A stretch of DNA of 64,000 nucleotides. Source: Dromiciops gliroides. Lineage: Eukaryota; Chordata; Mammalia; Microbiotheria; Microbiotheriidae. Of this stretch, positions 1-11,500 are shown piece after piece. The notes under the pieces are model-generated. The model was given only the letters and a program-made list of their open reading frames with translations, ran no database searches and was not told the origin of the DNA. The stretch is taken from positions 242,964,941 to 243,028,940 of the forward strand of contig NC_057862.1 of assembly GCF_019393635.1 (NCBI RefSeq), written 5' to 3'. The position numbers and the translations under genes are program-made. The first letter of the stretch is position 1; the number at the start of each line of letters is the position of its first letter.

Positions 1-228
1 GGAATCAGGAAGATTTATCTTCATGAATTCAAATTCGGCCTTGGACACTTACTAGCTATGTGACTCTGGGCAAGTCATTTAGACCCGTTTGCCTCAGTTC
101 CTCATCTGTAAAATGAGCTGGAGAAGGAAATGACAAGTCATTCCAGTATCTTTGCCAAGATAATCCCAAATGGAGTCATGACCAGTCAGACACGACTTAA
201 AAACCATTGAACAGTAACAACAAAACAT
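1..228 (+). repeat. Mar1-type SINE, 5' truncated by window edge
   Basis: The copy begins within the SINE head (ggaatcaggaag) and carries the core, the tail with cctcagttcctcatctgtaaaatgag, and the RTE-like end agtcagacacgact, then an A/C-rich tail. The end resembles BovB/RTE 3' ends, which this SINE class uses for retrotransposition. Confidence 0.85.
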
Positions 229-232
229 GACA

Positions 233-1790
233 GTCAATCAATAAACATTAAGTCCCTACTATGCGCCAGGCACTGTGCTAAGTATGGGGATATTAAGAAA
301 GGCAAAAGACAGTTTCTGGTTTCAAGGAGCTAGTGGTCTAATTAAAGAGATATCAAGCAAACAACTATATCCAACAAGATACGGACAGGATAAATTGGTG
401 AAAAACAGAGGGAAAGGACTAGAATTAAGAAGAATTGCAAAAGCCTTCCTATAGAAGGTGGGATTTTAGCTGGGACTTGAAGGAAGACAGGGAAGCAAAG
501 AGGTGGAGATGAGGAAGGAAAGAATTCTAGACATGGGGGTACAGATAGTAAAAATGCACAGAGATGGTAAACGGAGTATCTTCTGGGAGGAACAGAAAGG
601 AATCACTGGGTCAAAGTAAGAAAGGAGGAAGATATAAGAAGACTGGAAAGATAAGAAAAGAGCCAAATTACAAAAGGTTTTTACAAAGCTAAACAGGATT
701 TTATATTTGACCATGGAGGTAAAAGGAAGCAACTAGAGTTTACTGAACAAGGGAAAGAATATGGTCAGACTTGGACTCCAAGAAGATCAATTTGATAGCT
801 GAGTGGAGAATGGACTGGAAAGAGGGGTGAGAACAATCAGCAGACTATTGCAATAGTCGGGGCTTGAGGTGATGTAGGTCTGCACCAAGATGGTGTCAGT
901 GTCAGAGGAGAGAAGAGGGCATATGTGAGTGATGTTAAGAAGGTAACTGGATATGGGGGTGGGGGGTGGAGTGAGAGAGTAAGGACTTGAAGATGACACT
1001 TAGGCTGCAAGCCTGTGACACAGAATAGTGCTACCTTCAATAGTAATAGGGAAGTTAGGGAAGATGGAGAGTTTTAAGGGAAACATCATGAATTTAGTTT
1101 TTAACATTGAATTTAAGATGCCCATGGACCAACCAGTTCAAGATGTCTAACAGGAAGTTGGAGATAATAGAGTTCAGCAGGGAGGATAGGACTGGAGAAG
1201 TAAAGATGAGAGTCATCAGCTTAGAGATGTTAACTAAATGCATAGGAGCTAATGAGATCACCAAATAAGATAATATAGAAATAGAAGAGAGCTCAAGACA
1301 GAGTCCTGTGGAACACCCACCATTAGTGGGCATGCTCTCAGCAAAAAACCAGCAAAAGAGACTGAGGAATGATCAGATATGTAGGAGGAGAACCAGAAGA
1401 GAGTACTGTCAAGAAAACCTAAAGAAAAGGGAATATCAAGGAGAAGAGGGTGATTGACAGTGTCAAAGGTTGCAGGGAGATCAAGAAGGATGAGGTTTGA
1501 GAAGAAGTCCTTAGATTTGGCAAATAAGAGCCTGCTGGTAACTTTGGGGAAAGTAGTTTCAGTTGAATGATGAAGCCAGAAGACAGCCTACAGAGTTAAG
1601 AAGAGAGTGAGAAGAAAGGAGGTGAAGACACTTATTACAGACAGCATTTTCAAGTTCAGCCACAAATGAGAGAAGAAATATGGGATCACAGCTAGCAAGG
1701 ATGGATGAACCAAGTGAGAATTTTTTAATCATGGGAGAGACACAAATATGTTTGCAGGTAGTAGGGAAGTATCCAGTAGACATGTGTAGC
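233..1790 (-). repeat. L2 LINE, antisense, decayed RT
   Basis: From 233 the plus strand shows the reverse of an L2 3' end (tcaataaacatt, gcgccaggcactgtgc), followed by reversed L2 coding sequence to about 1790. Stop-riddled minus-strand frames at 1094-1333 retain traces of the reverse transcriptase region. It is an old, non-functional CR1-clade copy. The 5' limit is approximate. Confidence 0.75.
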
Positions 1791-2132
1791 CTGTGTCCAT
1801 AAGACAAAACCAAATCATGAAGTGATCAAACCCATGAACTTGTCCACATTAGAGTCATACTACTGAGTTAACTGCTCATAGTCATGTAAGATCATGCAAT
1901 GCTTCTTTGTGCTTCAGTTTCCCTCCCTAAAAATATAACTAAAAGTTTTCACTACCAACTCTACATACAATTTTTATTTAATGTTTTAAAGAAGAACTTA
2001 AAAACCCTAACTTCATCAGGATACAGTATCACATAACAGACGTTTGAATCTCTAGTAATTGTGAAGGTCAGAGGATGCACTAATGCATAAAGAAACTTCT
2101 GAAGAGCTGTTAAATCCATGTACATCAGAGGC
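1791..2132. other. Unassigned sequence
   Basis: AT-rich sequence between L2 and a MIR. I see no gene or clear repeat. Confidence 0.4.
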
Positions 2133-2288
2133 AAAATGGCATAGAGAGCATTGGATTGGGACCCAGCCAGGGGACCTAATTCAAAACTCAGCTTCATCAC
2201 TAGCTGTATGACCTTGAGCAAACTTCCTTAACTCATTGGGCCTACAAAACATCTTAAGTTCCATCTGGATCTTTATCCCATGATCACA
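2133..2288 (+). repeat. MIR-like SINE
   Basis: Contains a degenerate MIR/THER pattern: a head with cattggattggga, then actagctgtatgaccttgagcaa. It is old and diverged. Confidence 0.6.
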
Positions 2289-2303
2289 GAATTATGTAGC
2301 CTA

Positions 2304-2455
2304 GGGGGCAAGCTAGGTGGCATAGTGGATAAAGCACCAGCCCTGGATTCAGGAGGACCTGAGTTCAAATCTGACCTCAGACACTTGACACTTACTAGCT
2401 GTGTGACCCTGGGCCAGTCACTTAACCCTCATTGCCCTGAAAAAAGGGAAAAAAT
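2304..2455 (+). repeat. WSINE1-type CORE-SINE
   Basis: Nearly complete SINE with an A-rich tail, flanked by the 13-bp target duplication gaattatgtagcc (2289-2301 and 2456-2468). Confidence 0.93.
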
Positions 2456-2469
2456 GAATTATGTAGCCC

Positions 2470-3021
2470 AGGCTTACATTGTCAATAATCAAGTCAGTTC
2501 TAAAACATATGGCATCTAAGTTTTCTCATGAACTTGGGAGGGAATTAAAGCTGCACTGAACAGATATTAGATGTGCAGTCTCTTTCCCACCTGCCAACTA
2601 AAAAGAGTTCCTTCATCAATTTAAAAGAGTACTCAATGATGAGATTAAAGGGCATGGCCCTTGGTTTACCAGTATCTATGAGTCACTTTCCCATGAAGGT
2701 AGACATGATCACTGAGGATATAAATGACTCCTGTGACCGGAGCCAAGATTTAGTCATTTCCACATTTCTTTTGTACTATCTTCCCTTCTATTGCTTCCCT
2801 TAAGAAAGGGATATACAGCCTCTAAAATAATTGACTAATTGGGACTCAGAGGAATGAGTTCTATGTGGACTATGTAAGCAAGCTAACAGATCAGATCTCT
2901 TTCTCTTGCTTTCTTTGAGAAAACAGTCCAGCACATAGTGGAATGGACTTGTGTTCAAGGGTAATTTGGAAGGAGGGAAGGAAGGAGGGGGAAAATAGTA
3001 TACTTTGGTGTGTGTTCAGAT
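2470..3021. other. Unassigned sequence
   Basis: Mixed-composition sequence without an identifiable repeat or exon. Short GGAAGG runs occur near 2970. Confidence 0.4.
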
Positions 3022-3440
3022 GACATCAGTTCTTTCTTTGGAGGCAGACAGCATTTTTTATCATGAGTCTTTTGGGACTGTCTTGGATCCTTGTATTGCT
3101 GAGAATAGCCAAGTCATTCACAGTTCTTCAGTGTACAATATTGCTGTTACTATATACAAAGTTCTTCTAGTTCTGCTCACTTCACTTTGTATCAGTTCAT
3201 GTAAATTTTCCCAGTTTTTTCTGAAGTCATCCTGCTTGTCATTTCTTATAACACAATAATATTCCATTATAATCATGTACCACAAGTGATTCCCAATTGA
3301 TGGTCATCTCCTCAAATTCCGATTCTTAGCCACCACAAAAAGAGCTGTTATAAATATTATTGTACAAATAGGTTCTTTTGAGAAGGAAGCCTTTTTGAAT
3401 AGCACCAGCTTTGGAATTTGTCTCATTGGTAATACCCATG
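3022..3440 (-). repeat. L1 3' end, antisense
   Basis: The plus strand is the reverse of the marsupial L1 end: tattgctgagaatagccaagt, ttctgctcacttcac, caattgatggtcatctcctc, accacaaaaagagctgtta. It corresponds to the ORF2 C-terminal region and 3' UTR. It is 5' truncated. Confidence 0.8.
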
Positions 3441-4221
3441 AGAGTTTCCAAATACGAGAGTTTCTAAATTTAAACTTTTTATACAGATAAGGGGATTTCC
3501 TGATTCCGTATGCTTCCTGGAAGAATAGGTTCATTTACATAATTCTGAGCAGCATCTTCCTTAGACTGTACAAGTGTGATTGAGGAAGGGAATTTCTTAT
3601 TATGCAGCTTACAAGGTTGCATTATAAGTTCAGAAAGAACTGACTGTAGCAGAGAATTTGCTGAAATGTCAAGGTATTGTTTAATAGTAACTTCAAATTC
3701 TCTTCCCAGGTTGGAGGTCAGTGTTTTATTTCAGTGCTTTATGTATTTTCTGCAGCTATTCATGGGCAAATTTTATGAGTACTTTGTATTTTATATATAT
3801 TCTGTGGAGTGAAATAATGGCTGTCCTAGACCTAATTTGTATCTGCTACCTTGAGTGCTTATTCAGAAGCTGGAGACCCCTTTCCCCCTACATTTTCTCC
3901 ACATTTGGAGAGATTTAGATTGAGAAATACCATCCATATACCAGGAGATTTTCCTGGAGAAACTCCAGGGAGAGGTGATAAGCCAAAAAGAGAAAATGAC
4001 CCTTTTAGAGTACCTCCTCAGGAATAGATTTAATCACTGACAGACCAGAGCTTCATACTGTAAGTAGGGAATGAGGAAGACAGTCTCAGATCCAAGGCAA
4101 ACCACAATATATAAGCCTCCCAGCCCTTAACATTTTTCATTCATTTAAAGTAAATGTCAAGGGTGGCCTTGAAGGGAAAAAGGGAAGATAGTACAAAAGA
4201 ACTGATATAAAGACTGAAAAG

Positions 4222-4222
<1 letters not shown>
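3441..4222. other. Unassigned sequence
   Basis: Sequence with no recognised exon or repeat. Short frames present are chance-length. Confidence 0.4.
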
Positions 4223-4310
<88 letters not shown>

Positions 4311-4311
4311 G
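4223..4311. repeat. Compound (TG)n(AG)n microsatellite
   Basis: About 13 TG units run directly into about 30 AG units. The purine-rich strand could form triplex or H-DNA. Confidence 0.97.
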
Positions 4312-4702
4312 TGTTAAAGTCTGGCCCTTCACTGTACCAACCCTTTATAAGGGGATCATAAATAAAGGCATACCCCCACATATCTTATTCCAAGAAAACA
4401 TCTTAGTGAAAAGACATGATAGAAGAAATTATTTATAAATGCTATAAATGGGTCACTGGTCAAAGGATGCAATGGTAACACTTTACAACTTCATGGTAGT
4501 GTTTGGTGATAATGTATTACTGTATTATTTTGAAATCACATCAGTCAGGACAACACTATATGAAACAAGCCTGTGTGGGTTTAGTCTTTTTTTTCTTTTG
4601 GTAGTACCAACCGCTAAGTACTTCCTTATCCTTACCCCTCTACATGCGGCCCCTTCATCATAGTTTCAGTCAGCTCATTCCATGAGCTGTATATCCCTTT
4701 CT

Positions 4703-5108
4703 TAAGGGAAGCAATAGAATACAGTGCAGTGAAAAAAGTGTTACATTTGGTGTCAGAGGCCCCAAGTTTGCACCTTGCTTCTGCTACTTAACCACCTGTG
4801 AGATTTTGGACAAGTCCACTCAATCTCTTTGGATCTCAGATGCCTAGTTGTAAACTGAAGGGATTGGACTGGATCCTAGCTTCTTAAACTGTGGGTCGCA
4901 ATCCCATGTGGAGTTACATAATTCAATGTGGGCTTATGAAAAATTTGGCAACAGGAAAAGGTTATGTGTACCTATTTTATATACGTATATACCTAGGGTC
5001 ACATAAAAATTTCTCAGGCAAAAAGGGGTCATGAGTGGAAAAAATTTAAGAAGCCCTGGACTAAATGACCACTTAGGTCCCTTCTACTATGACCTACGTG
5101 ATTCTTCT
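4703..5108 (+). repeat. MIR-like SINE split by a hAT MITE
   Basis: The head and core at 4703-4873 (gtgtcagaggcccc, ctgctacttaaccacctgtga) continue after the MITE at 5058-5108 (ggactaaatgaccacttagg), restoring the typical MIR tail. The MITE is therefore younger than this SINE. Confidence 0.75.
4874..5057 (+). mobile_element. hAT-like MITE, 184 bp, copy A
   Basis: Ends carry inverted repeats (tagcttcttaaact and aatttaagaagccct). The flanks repeat an 8-bp target, ggactgga/ggactaaa (6 of 8), the length hAT transposons make. The interior (gtgggtcgcaa, tttggcaacagg, aaggggtcatgagtgg) matches, in reverse, the copy at 44578-44761, which is also 184 bp. There is no coding sequence. Confidence 0.82.
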
Positions 5109-5827
5109 TTTTCCTCCCCTTCACAAAGCAAAGATCCCTGGACAATCACCCCAATTTACCAGACCCTAGGGAGAATTCTGACCAAAAGATAGATATACAT
5201 ATAAAATAAATACCTCTGTCACTATAGCAAAAAAGGAATGGAGAAAATAGGTCTTCAAAGTTTCCTGGAAACGATCTTTCTCCTAATTTTATATGAATAT
5301 TAACAGTGCTAAAAGGCTGATAGTCTTTTTTTGTATAACCTCTCTATCCCCATAAAAACCTATCAGAAGAAGATAATCCTGTTAAACAATACATCTCATA
5401 CCAATAATATGGATGCAAAATCCTTTTAGTGGGCAACCTCTCACAAAAAAAGCAATAGGAAGAGAATTAAGTTTGCCCTAAAGTTCCTGCAATCACAATA
5501 GGGTGACCTCCACATCCCCTAAGGCACTAGATTTTGACTATGGCAGACTTTGCCAATTTCACAACAGCACAGTAGTTAGAACTGCGCCAATATAACCACA
5601 TAATTGTGGAGTATTCCAAGCTAGGACAGAAATAGATGTTAAATATTATTTATCATTACAGCCTACAATCACCCTCTTCCACCCAGATAAGGCTAGGAAA
5701 AGTCCCATGTCAGGCAAAGGGACCTAAGTTTTATCAACAAAACTCAAGTCTAAATTGCTGGGTATAGAAAAACTGGTACCCTCCCGAGGTAATACTGTCT
5801 TCTAACCCCCTTCTCTACTGACAGAGA
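5109..5827. other. Unassigned sequence
   Basis: Repeat-poor stretch in COX16 intron 2. No exon was found. I searched it for COX16 exon 3/4-like sequence without success. Confidence 0.4.
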
Positions 5828-6063
5828 AGCAGTGGATTTACTCTTCTACAGGAAGCCTTCTCCAATCCCTCTTAATTCCAGTGCTTCCTCTCTCTTATTT
5901 ATTACCTATTTATCCAGTATTTAGCTTGTTTTGCATATATTTGTTTGCATGTCGTACCCCCCATTAAATTGTAAATTCCTTGAGGGCAGGGACTATTTTT
6001 TGCCTCTTAGCACAGTGCCTGGCACATAGGAGGAGCTTCATAAATGGTGACTGATTGATTAAA
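5828..6063 (+). repeat. L2 3' end
   Basis: Contains aggaagccttctccaatccc, ttgagggcagggact and cacagtgcctggcacatagg, ending in a gattgatt tail: the classic L2 3' end. Confidence 0.85.
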
Positions 6064-7190
6064 TGATGTTATAGTCTTCACCTTTCCAATAATTTGCTGA
6101 GCATATCCTATTAATTTGGTTTACCTTTCCAATTCTAATTGTCCTTATCTGCAAAATAAGGGAGTTGGACTGGAATTCTATGAATTCTATGTAAATGCTA
6201 TCTCTTCCACATAAAGCTTAGAATCAGGGGGTTTATAGCTGGAAAAATCCTTAGAGATTATCTCCAACCCCCTCATTTTATTTTTTAAAGTGTATTTTAT
6301 TGAGGACTTTTGTTTTTATCTTGTTTAAATTTCTCCCTGCCTTCCTTTCTGAATTGATAATTTATGGGAATTATGAAATGGGGCTGGGTACTTGCCAGGA
6401 AAGACCACAAAGGCAGTAGGAAATGGGACTGTAATCACACTTTCATAAGGCACAGAGGGAGTAGGGGCAAATGGTACAAAAAGTACAAAGACAAACAGTG
6501 AAAAAGAGTACAGAAGCTATGGGGAAGCTGGTGGGGTGGTGAAGGAAGACAGGCAGGGTGAGGAAGAGGAGGAGGAGGAGGAGGGAGAGAGAGAGAGTAT
6601 CACTCACATATTAGCACCAGGAGCCTCAGCAGCATGGACCTGTTAGAGATGGGGGAGTGCTCCAGGGACAAGAGTTTGAGGTCTCATTTTATCTGGTTTT
6701 GACAGTGAACAGACTGGCTCTTATCCGTACCATCTTGGGGTTAGCTCATTAACATATCCAAACCATTTCAAAATTGTCGGTTAAACTTTAAAGTTATATG
6801 TAATCTATCCAAATCACCTCAAAATTCTCAGCCCCTTTTGGTGTTCCGTAGGTTTTCTGCAACTTGTCTGAGATTTACATAGCATAGAAGCAGAAAGCCC
6901 TGAAGGCAAAGCCTGGATGGCTTCCCCAGATTCAGCACATATCACCATTTTGTGATTTGGGGCTAATACAGACTGTTCTCACTTTACATAAATTAGCATT
7001 ATGCAAATTTGGCTTTATGTAAAGAACTCTGAAAAAGATCCACATTCCCAAACAAAAATCAAAAACCTGTGTTAATTTTACTGCACAGTAGTACCATGCT
7101 CTCTCTCTGCTCCTGCCCCTGGGCTCAGCACTCTAGGGCCTCCTACCCTCCACCCCCATCACAAAAAAACTATTTAAAAAAAAACCTCCA
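6064..7190. other. Mostly unassigned; MIR traces and (GAG)n
   Basis: 6120-6190 and 6224-6275 hold short MIR-like traces (ttatctgcaaaataaggg). A (GAG)n(GA)n run lies at 6560-6597. The remainder shows no exon. Confidence 0.4.
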
Positions 7191-7359
7191 GGGGCAGGTA
7201 GGTGGCGCAGTGGATAAAGCACCAGCCCTGGAGTCAGGAGTGCCTGAGTTCAAATCTGGCCTCAGACACTTGACATGTACTAGCTGTGTGACCCTGGACA
7301 AGTCACTTAACCCCCATTGCCCCGCAAAAACAAAACAAAACAAAATAAAAAAACAAACC
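7191..7359 (+). repeat. WSINE1-type CORE-SINE
   Basis: Complete SINE with an (A)nC-rich tail, flanked by acctcca (7184-7190 and 7360-7366). Confidence 0.92.
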
Positions 7360-7512
7360 ACCTCCAAGTGAAAGCAGAAGAATGGAGGGGTGGAAAGGTG
7401 ACCACAGCTGTGGCCACCTGATGGGTTTGATGGTTTGAACCCTCCTAAGAGGACACCTCTGCCCAGCCCTGCCCACTTGCCTACTTGCCCACACGTCCCC
7501 CTCCCAGCATGC

Positions 7513-7662
7513 CTTTTGTTTTTTTTAGTGAGGCAATTGGGGTTAAGTGACTTGCCCAGGGTCACACAGTTAGTAAGTGTTAAGTGTCTGAGGCCAGATT
7601 TGAACTCAGGTACTCCTGACTCCAGGGCCGGTGCTCTATCCACTGCGCCACCTAGCTGCCCC
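7513..7662 (-). repeat. WSINE1-type CORE-SINE
   Basis: T-rich start, then aggcaattggggttaagtga through ccacctagctgcccc: a complete antisense copy of the subfamily ending in attgcctcac. Reading through the SINE makes a long but meaningless frame. Confidence 0.93.
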
Positions 7663-7707
7663 TGTACATATTCTTTAACCCAGTAATATCACTACAAGAC
7701 CAAAGGA

Positions 7708-8335
7708 ATCAATCAACAAATAAATAAATATTTATTGGATACCTATTATGTGCTAGGCATTGTGCTATGCACTAGGTATATTCAAAAAGAGGCAAAAGAC
7801 AAATCCTGCTTTGAAGGAGCTTATGATATAATGGGGGGAGACAACAAGCAAATATATACAAACAGGATAATAGGAAATAATTAACAGAGGGAATAAGAGG
7901 GGTTAGAAAAGGCTTCCAGTAAAAGAAGGGATTTTAGTTAGGACTTAAAGGAAGCCAGGAAAATCCTTAGACAGAGTTGAGAAGTGAGAATGTTCCAGGT
8001 ATGAGGAAGAGTCAGAGAAAATGCTCAGAGCCAAGAGATGGAGTATCTCTTTGGAGCAGAGACCATCTCTGTGCCAGATAGCAGTGGATTGAAAAGTATG
8101 TGTCAAGGAGTAAGGTATAAGAAGACTAGAAAGGTATGATGGGGCTAGGTTATAAAGTCCAAACAGAAGATTTCTGTATATGATACTGGAAGTGATAGGG
8201 AGTCACGGAGGGTGACATGGTCAGACCTTCACTTTAGAAAAATCATTTTGGTGGCTGAATGAAGAATGCTTTGGAGTAAGAAGGGACTCAAGAGAGGCAC
8301 ACCCATCAGTAGACTATTACAACCACACAACTGTT
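7708..8335 (-). repeat. L2 LINE, antisense
   Basis: Begins with the reversed L2 3' end (aatatttattggatacctat, gtgctaggcattgtgc, aaggagcttatgat) and continues into reversed L2 coding sequence (cattttggtggctgaatga, agactattac). Confidence 0.8.
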
Positions 8336-8383
8336 CTTACTGGGTTCACCTTGAATTTGTGCTACGTAATTCAACTAGGCCCT

Positions 8384-8746
8384 TGTAAAGGGGCTAAAAT
8401 TCTAGCTAGTCTGTCTAAAATACCTAACAAGTGGTTGCCAATAATTATAAGCTTTAGCAAGAGTTAGGACTTTAAGCATTTATTAAGGAGAATTAAGAAT
8501 TTGGTGAAGAGAGAGAGAAAGGCCTAGATTCATCTATCAAAGGGAGAGCGCATCTTTAGCTCCACTCTCCACCAGAGTCCTCACAAAAGCAAGCGAGAGC
8601 TAGCCTTACCCCCTCTCCTCCAGAAGCAAACATCACTTCCTGATGCCAAAGAAAAGCCACAAGTCTTGCCCTCAGACAACCTTCTCCTCATGGCAGGGCT
8701 TTCCTACAGTAAGTCTCCAGCAGGAGGCATCATTCCAATCATTACA
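8384..8746 (-). mobile_element. Solo ERV LTR, copy 1
   Basis: 363-bp LTR in antisense, beginning TG and ending CA on its own strand. Its flanks are ccct/gcct (one mismatch in a 4-bp duplication). It shares sequence throughout with 14178-14548 and 33284-33655. No retroviral genes are adjacent, so it is solo. A 4-bp duplication suits gamma-type (class I) elements. Confidence 0.8.
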
Positions 8747-8870
8747 GCCTTCACTGCTGCTAGACAATCCTACTGTATCTCCCTTATCAAGGCACCATCC
8801 CCCTCTTCACAAACCTTCCCATTCTTTCCTCAAACCTCCCATGGTCCCCCCTCTCCCCTACTTCTCTCTC

Positions 8871-9021
8871 TTTTGGGGGGGGGGGAATGAGGCAATAGGG
8901 GTTAAGTGACTGCCCAGGGTCACCACAGCTAGTAAGTGTTATGTGTCTGAGGTCAGATTTGAACTCAGGTCCTCCTGAATACAGGGTTGGTGCTTTATCC
9001 ACTGTGCCACCTAGCTGCCCC
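8871..9021 (-). repeat. WSINE1-type CORE-SINE
   Basis: Antisense copy that follows a run of about 11 G, with ccacctagctgccccc at the end. The flanks repeat cccctact. Confidence 0.9.
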
Positions 9022-9024
9022 CAC

Positions 9025-10400
9025 CCCTACTCTCTTAACTGAGAAATTGCCTCATATTTTACAGAAAAAAAAAACGGAGGCCTATTACCATGAACTCTCT
9101 CTTTATTCTCGTCTTTCTTATCTCCTTCACTCAAGTGCTTTCTGCCACTATCTCCTCCTTTACCCTGTCTCATATGATGAAGTGGCCTTACCCCTTAACC
9201 CTACTACTTGTTTAATTGATCCCACTCCATCCTGTATCCTCCAACAGATTGCTGCTTCTACCTTCCCCACTCTCACTTATTTTTTGATCTCTTGCGCTTA
9301 TTTTCAGTCTGCTGGTCCATTCCCTTCTGCCCTAACTAGAAAAAAAAAATCCCTAACTTGAGCCTTCTATCACTATTAATTATCATCCTATTTATCTTCT
9401 GTCCTTTAAAGCTAAACTCCTCAAAAAGGCTGTCTTCACTTTAGCTTTCTTTACCTATTCCCTTCTTAACTCCTTACAAGCCAGCTTCCAGCCTTATCAT
9501 TCCACCAAAATCACTCTCTCCAAAGTTACCAATGATCTCTCAGTTGCCAAATCCAGTAGCCTTTTCTCCATCTTCATTCTCCTTGACCTGTCAGCTGCCT
9601 CTGACATGGCTGATCACATGCTCCTCCTTGAAACCCTGACTTGCCTTCTACCAATCTGACCGCTCCTTCCTGTCTCCTTGCCGGATCCTCTTCAGATCAT
9701 ACCACTAACCATAGGTGTTCCTCAGGTTTCTGTCCTAGACCCTCTTCTCTTTTCCCTCTATACTACTTCACTTGATGATCTCATCAGCTCTCATGGATTT
9801 TTTAATTACCATCTCTATGTTCATGATTCTCAAATCTACGTGTCCTGCCCCAAATTCTCTGCTGATCTCCAACTACATTCAGACATCACAAACTGACATG
9901 TCTAAAATGGAATTCATTATCTTTCCTCCCTAAACTCTGCCCTCCCAAATAGAAGTCATCCTTGACTCCTTACTATCTCTCACCCCCCCATACCCAATCT
10001 GTTACCAGGCTGTCAATTTTACCTTTGCAATAAGTCTCCAATACACACCAGTCTCTTCTCTGACACTGCCAGTTCTCTGATACACACCCTCATCACCTCA
10101 CGCCTTGATTATTCCATTAGCCTGATGGTAGGTATGCCTACTTTAAGTCTCTCCCCACGCCCAATCCATCTTCCATTCAGCCACTATAAGAGATTTTCCT
10201 GAAGCACAAGTGTGATCATATCAACCCCCCCCCACACTCAATAAATTCCAATTCTGCCCTTTTAAACCAATAGGATCCAATACAAAATGCTCTGTTTGTC
10301 TTTCAATGACCTTAGTAACTCAGCCCCGTCCTTACATCTCATTCCCTGATACATTCTCTTCAATCCAGTGACATTGGCCTTCTGATCATTCCATAAACAA
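9025..10400 (+). repeat. L2 LINE with decayed RT
   Basis: Sense copy of the L2 reverse transcriptase region. A frame at 9678-9896 retains [16 protein letters not shown] and [13 protein letters not shown], so the catalytic YADD box is YVHD and the enzyme is dead. Upstream gatctctcagttgccaaatc and downstream ctgacatgtctaaaatggaa are typical L2 coding landmarks. Stops and frameshifts are frequent. Confidence 0.85.
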
Positions 10401-10641
10401 TTCCAATTACAGAGGACTGATAACGAAATGTGTTACTTCATGATAGAAAGGAGATGGACCTAAGAGTAGAACATAGAATAAGACATTCATTTTCAAACAT
10501 CCCCAATGTTGGAGTTTGTTTTGCTTGACCACATAAAGGCTTTGCTTTGGTTTTCTTTTCATCACACGTATAAAAGAAAGGAAGAACAGGCATGCAATAG
10601 CAAAAAGAAAAAAAAAAAAGTTTAAGATTAATGGGGGGCAT

Positions 10642-10793
10642 GGGGGCAGGCTAGGTGGCACAGTGGATAAAGCACCGGCCCTGGATTCAGGAGTACCTGA
10701 GTTCAAATCTGTCCTCGGACACTTGACACTTCCTATCTGTGTGACCCTGGGCAAGTCACTTAACCTCCATTACCCCGCAAAAAAAAAAAAAAA
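10642..10793 (+). repeat. WSINE1-type CORE-SINE, first of a tandem pair
   Basis: Full SINE with a long A tail ending in attaatgg, which is also the sequence before it (gattaatgggg). Confidence 0.9.
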
Positions 10794-10798
10794 TTAAT

Positions 10799-10948
10799 GG
10801 GGGGCAGCTAGGTGGTGCAGTGGATAAAGCACCAGCCTGGATTCAGGAGGACCGAGTTCAAATCCAGCCTCAGACGACTGGACCCTTACTAGCTGTGTGA
10901 CCCTGGCAAGTCACTTAACTCTCATTGCCCCACCAAAAAAAAAAAAAT
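10799..10948 (+). repeat. WSINE1-type CORE-SINE, second of a tandem pair
   Basis: Starts at once after the attaatgg site that ends the first copy and is followed by a third attaatg. It has several one-base dropouts relative to other copies (cagcctgg, accgag, ctggcaag). Confidence 0.9.
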
Positions 10949-11164
10949 TAATGAAGCTTTTTTTTATCAATGAACCAGAAAGGAACAGAAGGAAGGTGAG
11001 AAAGAATTATAAACAAGAAAGTTTTTAAGGTTATATACTGAATTTATTATATGTTAATAGCAAAGACAACGATACATAATAGAAATCCACAATGCCATGT
11101 ACAAAACTCTTCTGTTATATTATATGTCAAAGGTAAGCATTTATATATGTTTTAAAGTTTACAA

Positions 11165-11500
11165 AAGCACATTACATGTTATCTCATTTGATACTCCAAC
11201 AACAACAACCTTTTTGGGGGGGGCGGGGCAATGGGGGGTAGTGACTTGCCCAGGTCACACAGCTAGTAAGTGTCAAGTGTCTGAGTCAGATTTGAACTCA
11301 GGTACTCCTTGAATCCAGGGCTGGTGCTTTATCCACTGCGCCACCTAGCTGCCCCAACAACAACCTTTTAAAGTAGATTTATTATTATCACCATTTACTA
11401 AAGATTAAGTGACAAAATGAGGGCCACTTAGCTAGGGAAGTGTCTGGGACAGGATTTGAACTCATTCTTTCTGACTCCAAGTCCAACATTCTTTAGATGC
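11165..11500 (-). repeat. MIR-like SINE, antisense, split by a SINE
   Basis: Left part 11165-11214 (tgttatctcatttgata) and right part 11356-11500 (ttattattatcaccattta, ggatttgaactcattctttc) form one reversed MIR-type element. Confidence 0.65.
11215..11355 (-). repeat. WSINE1-type CORE-SINE in a MIR
   Basis: Antisense copy with aacaacaacctttt on both sides. It carries dropouts such as ccaggtcacac and ctgagtcag. Confidence 0.9.

Noticed and set aside
4141-4381. Ser-Leu and Thr-His repeat frames
   Set aside because: They translate the (TG)n(AG)n microsatellite only.
7170-7643. 157-codon minus-strand frame
   Set aside because: It reads through parts of two WSINE1-type SINEs; the same peptide phrases recur at every SINE in the window.
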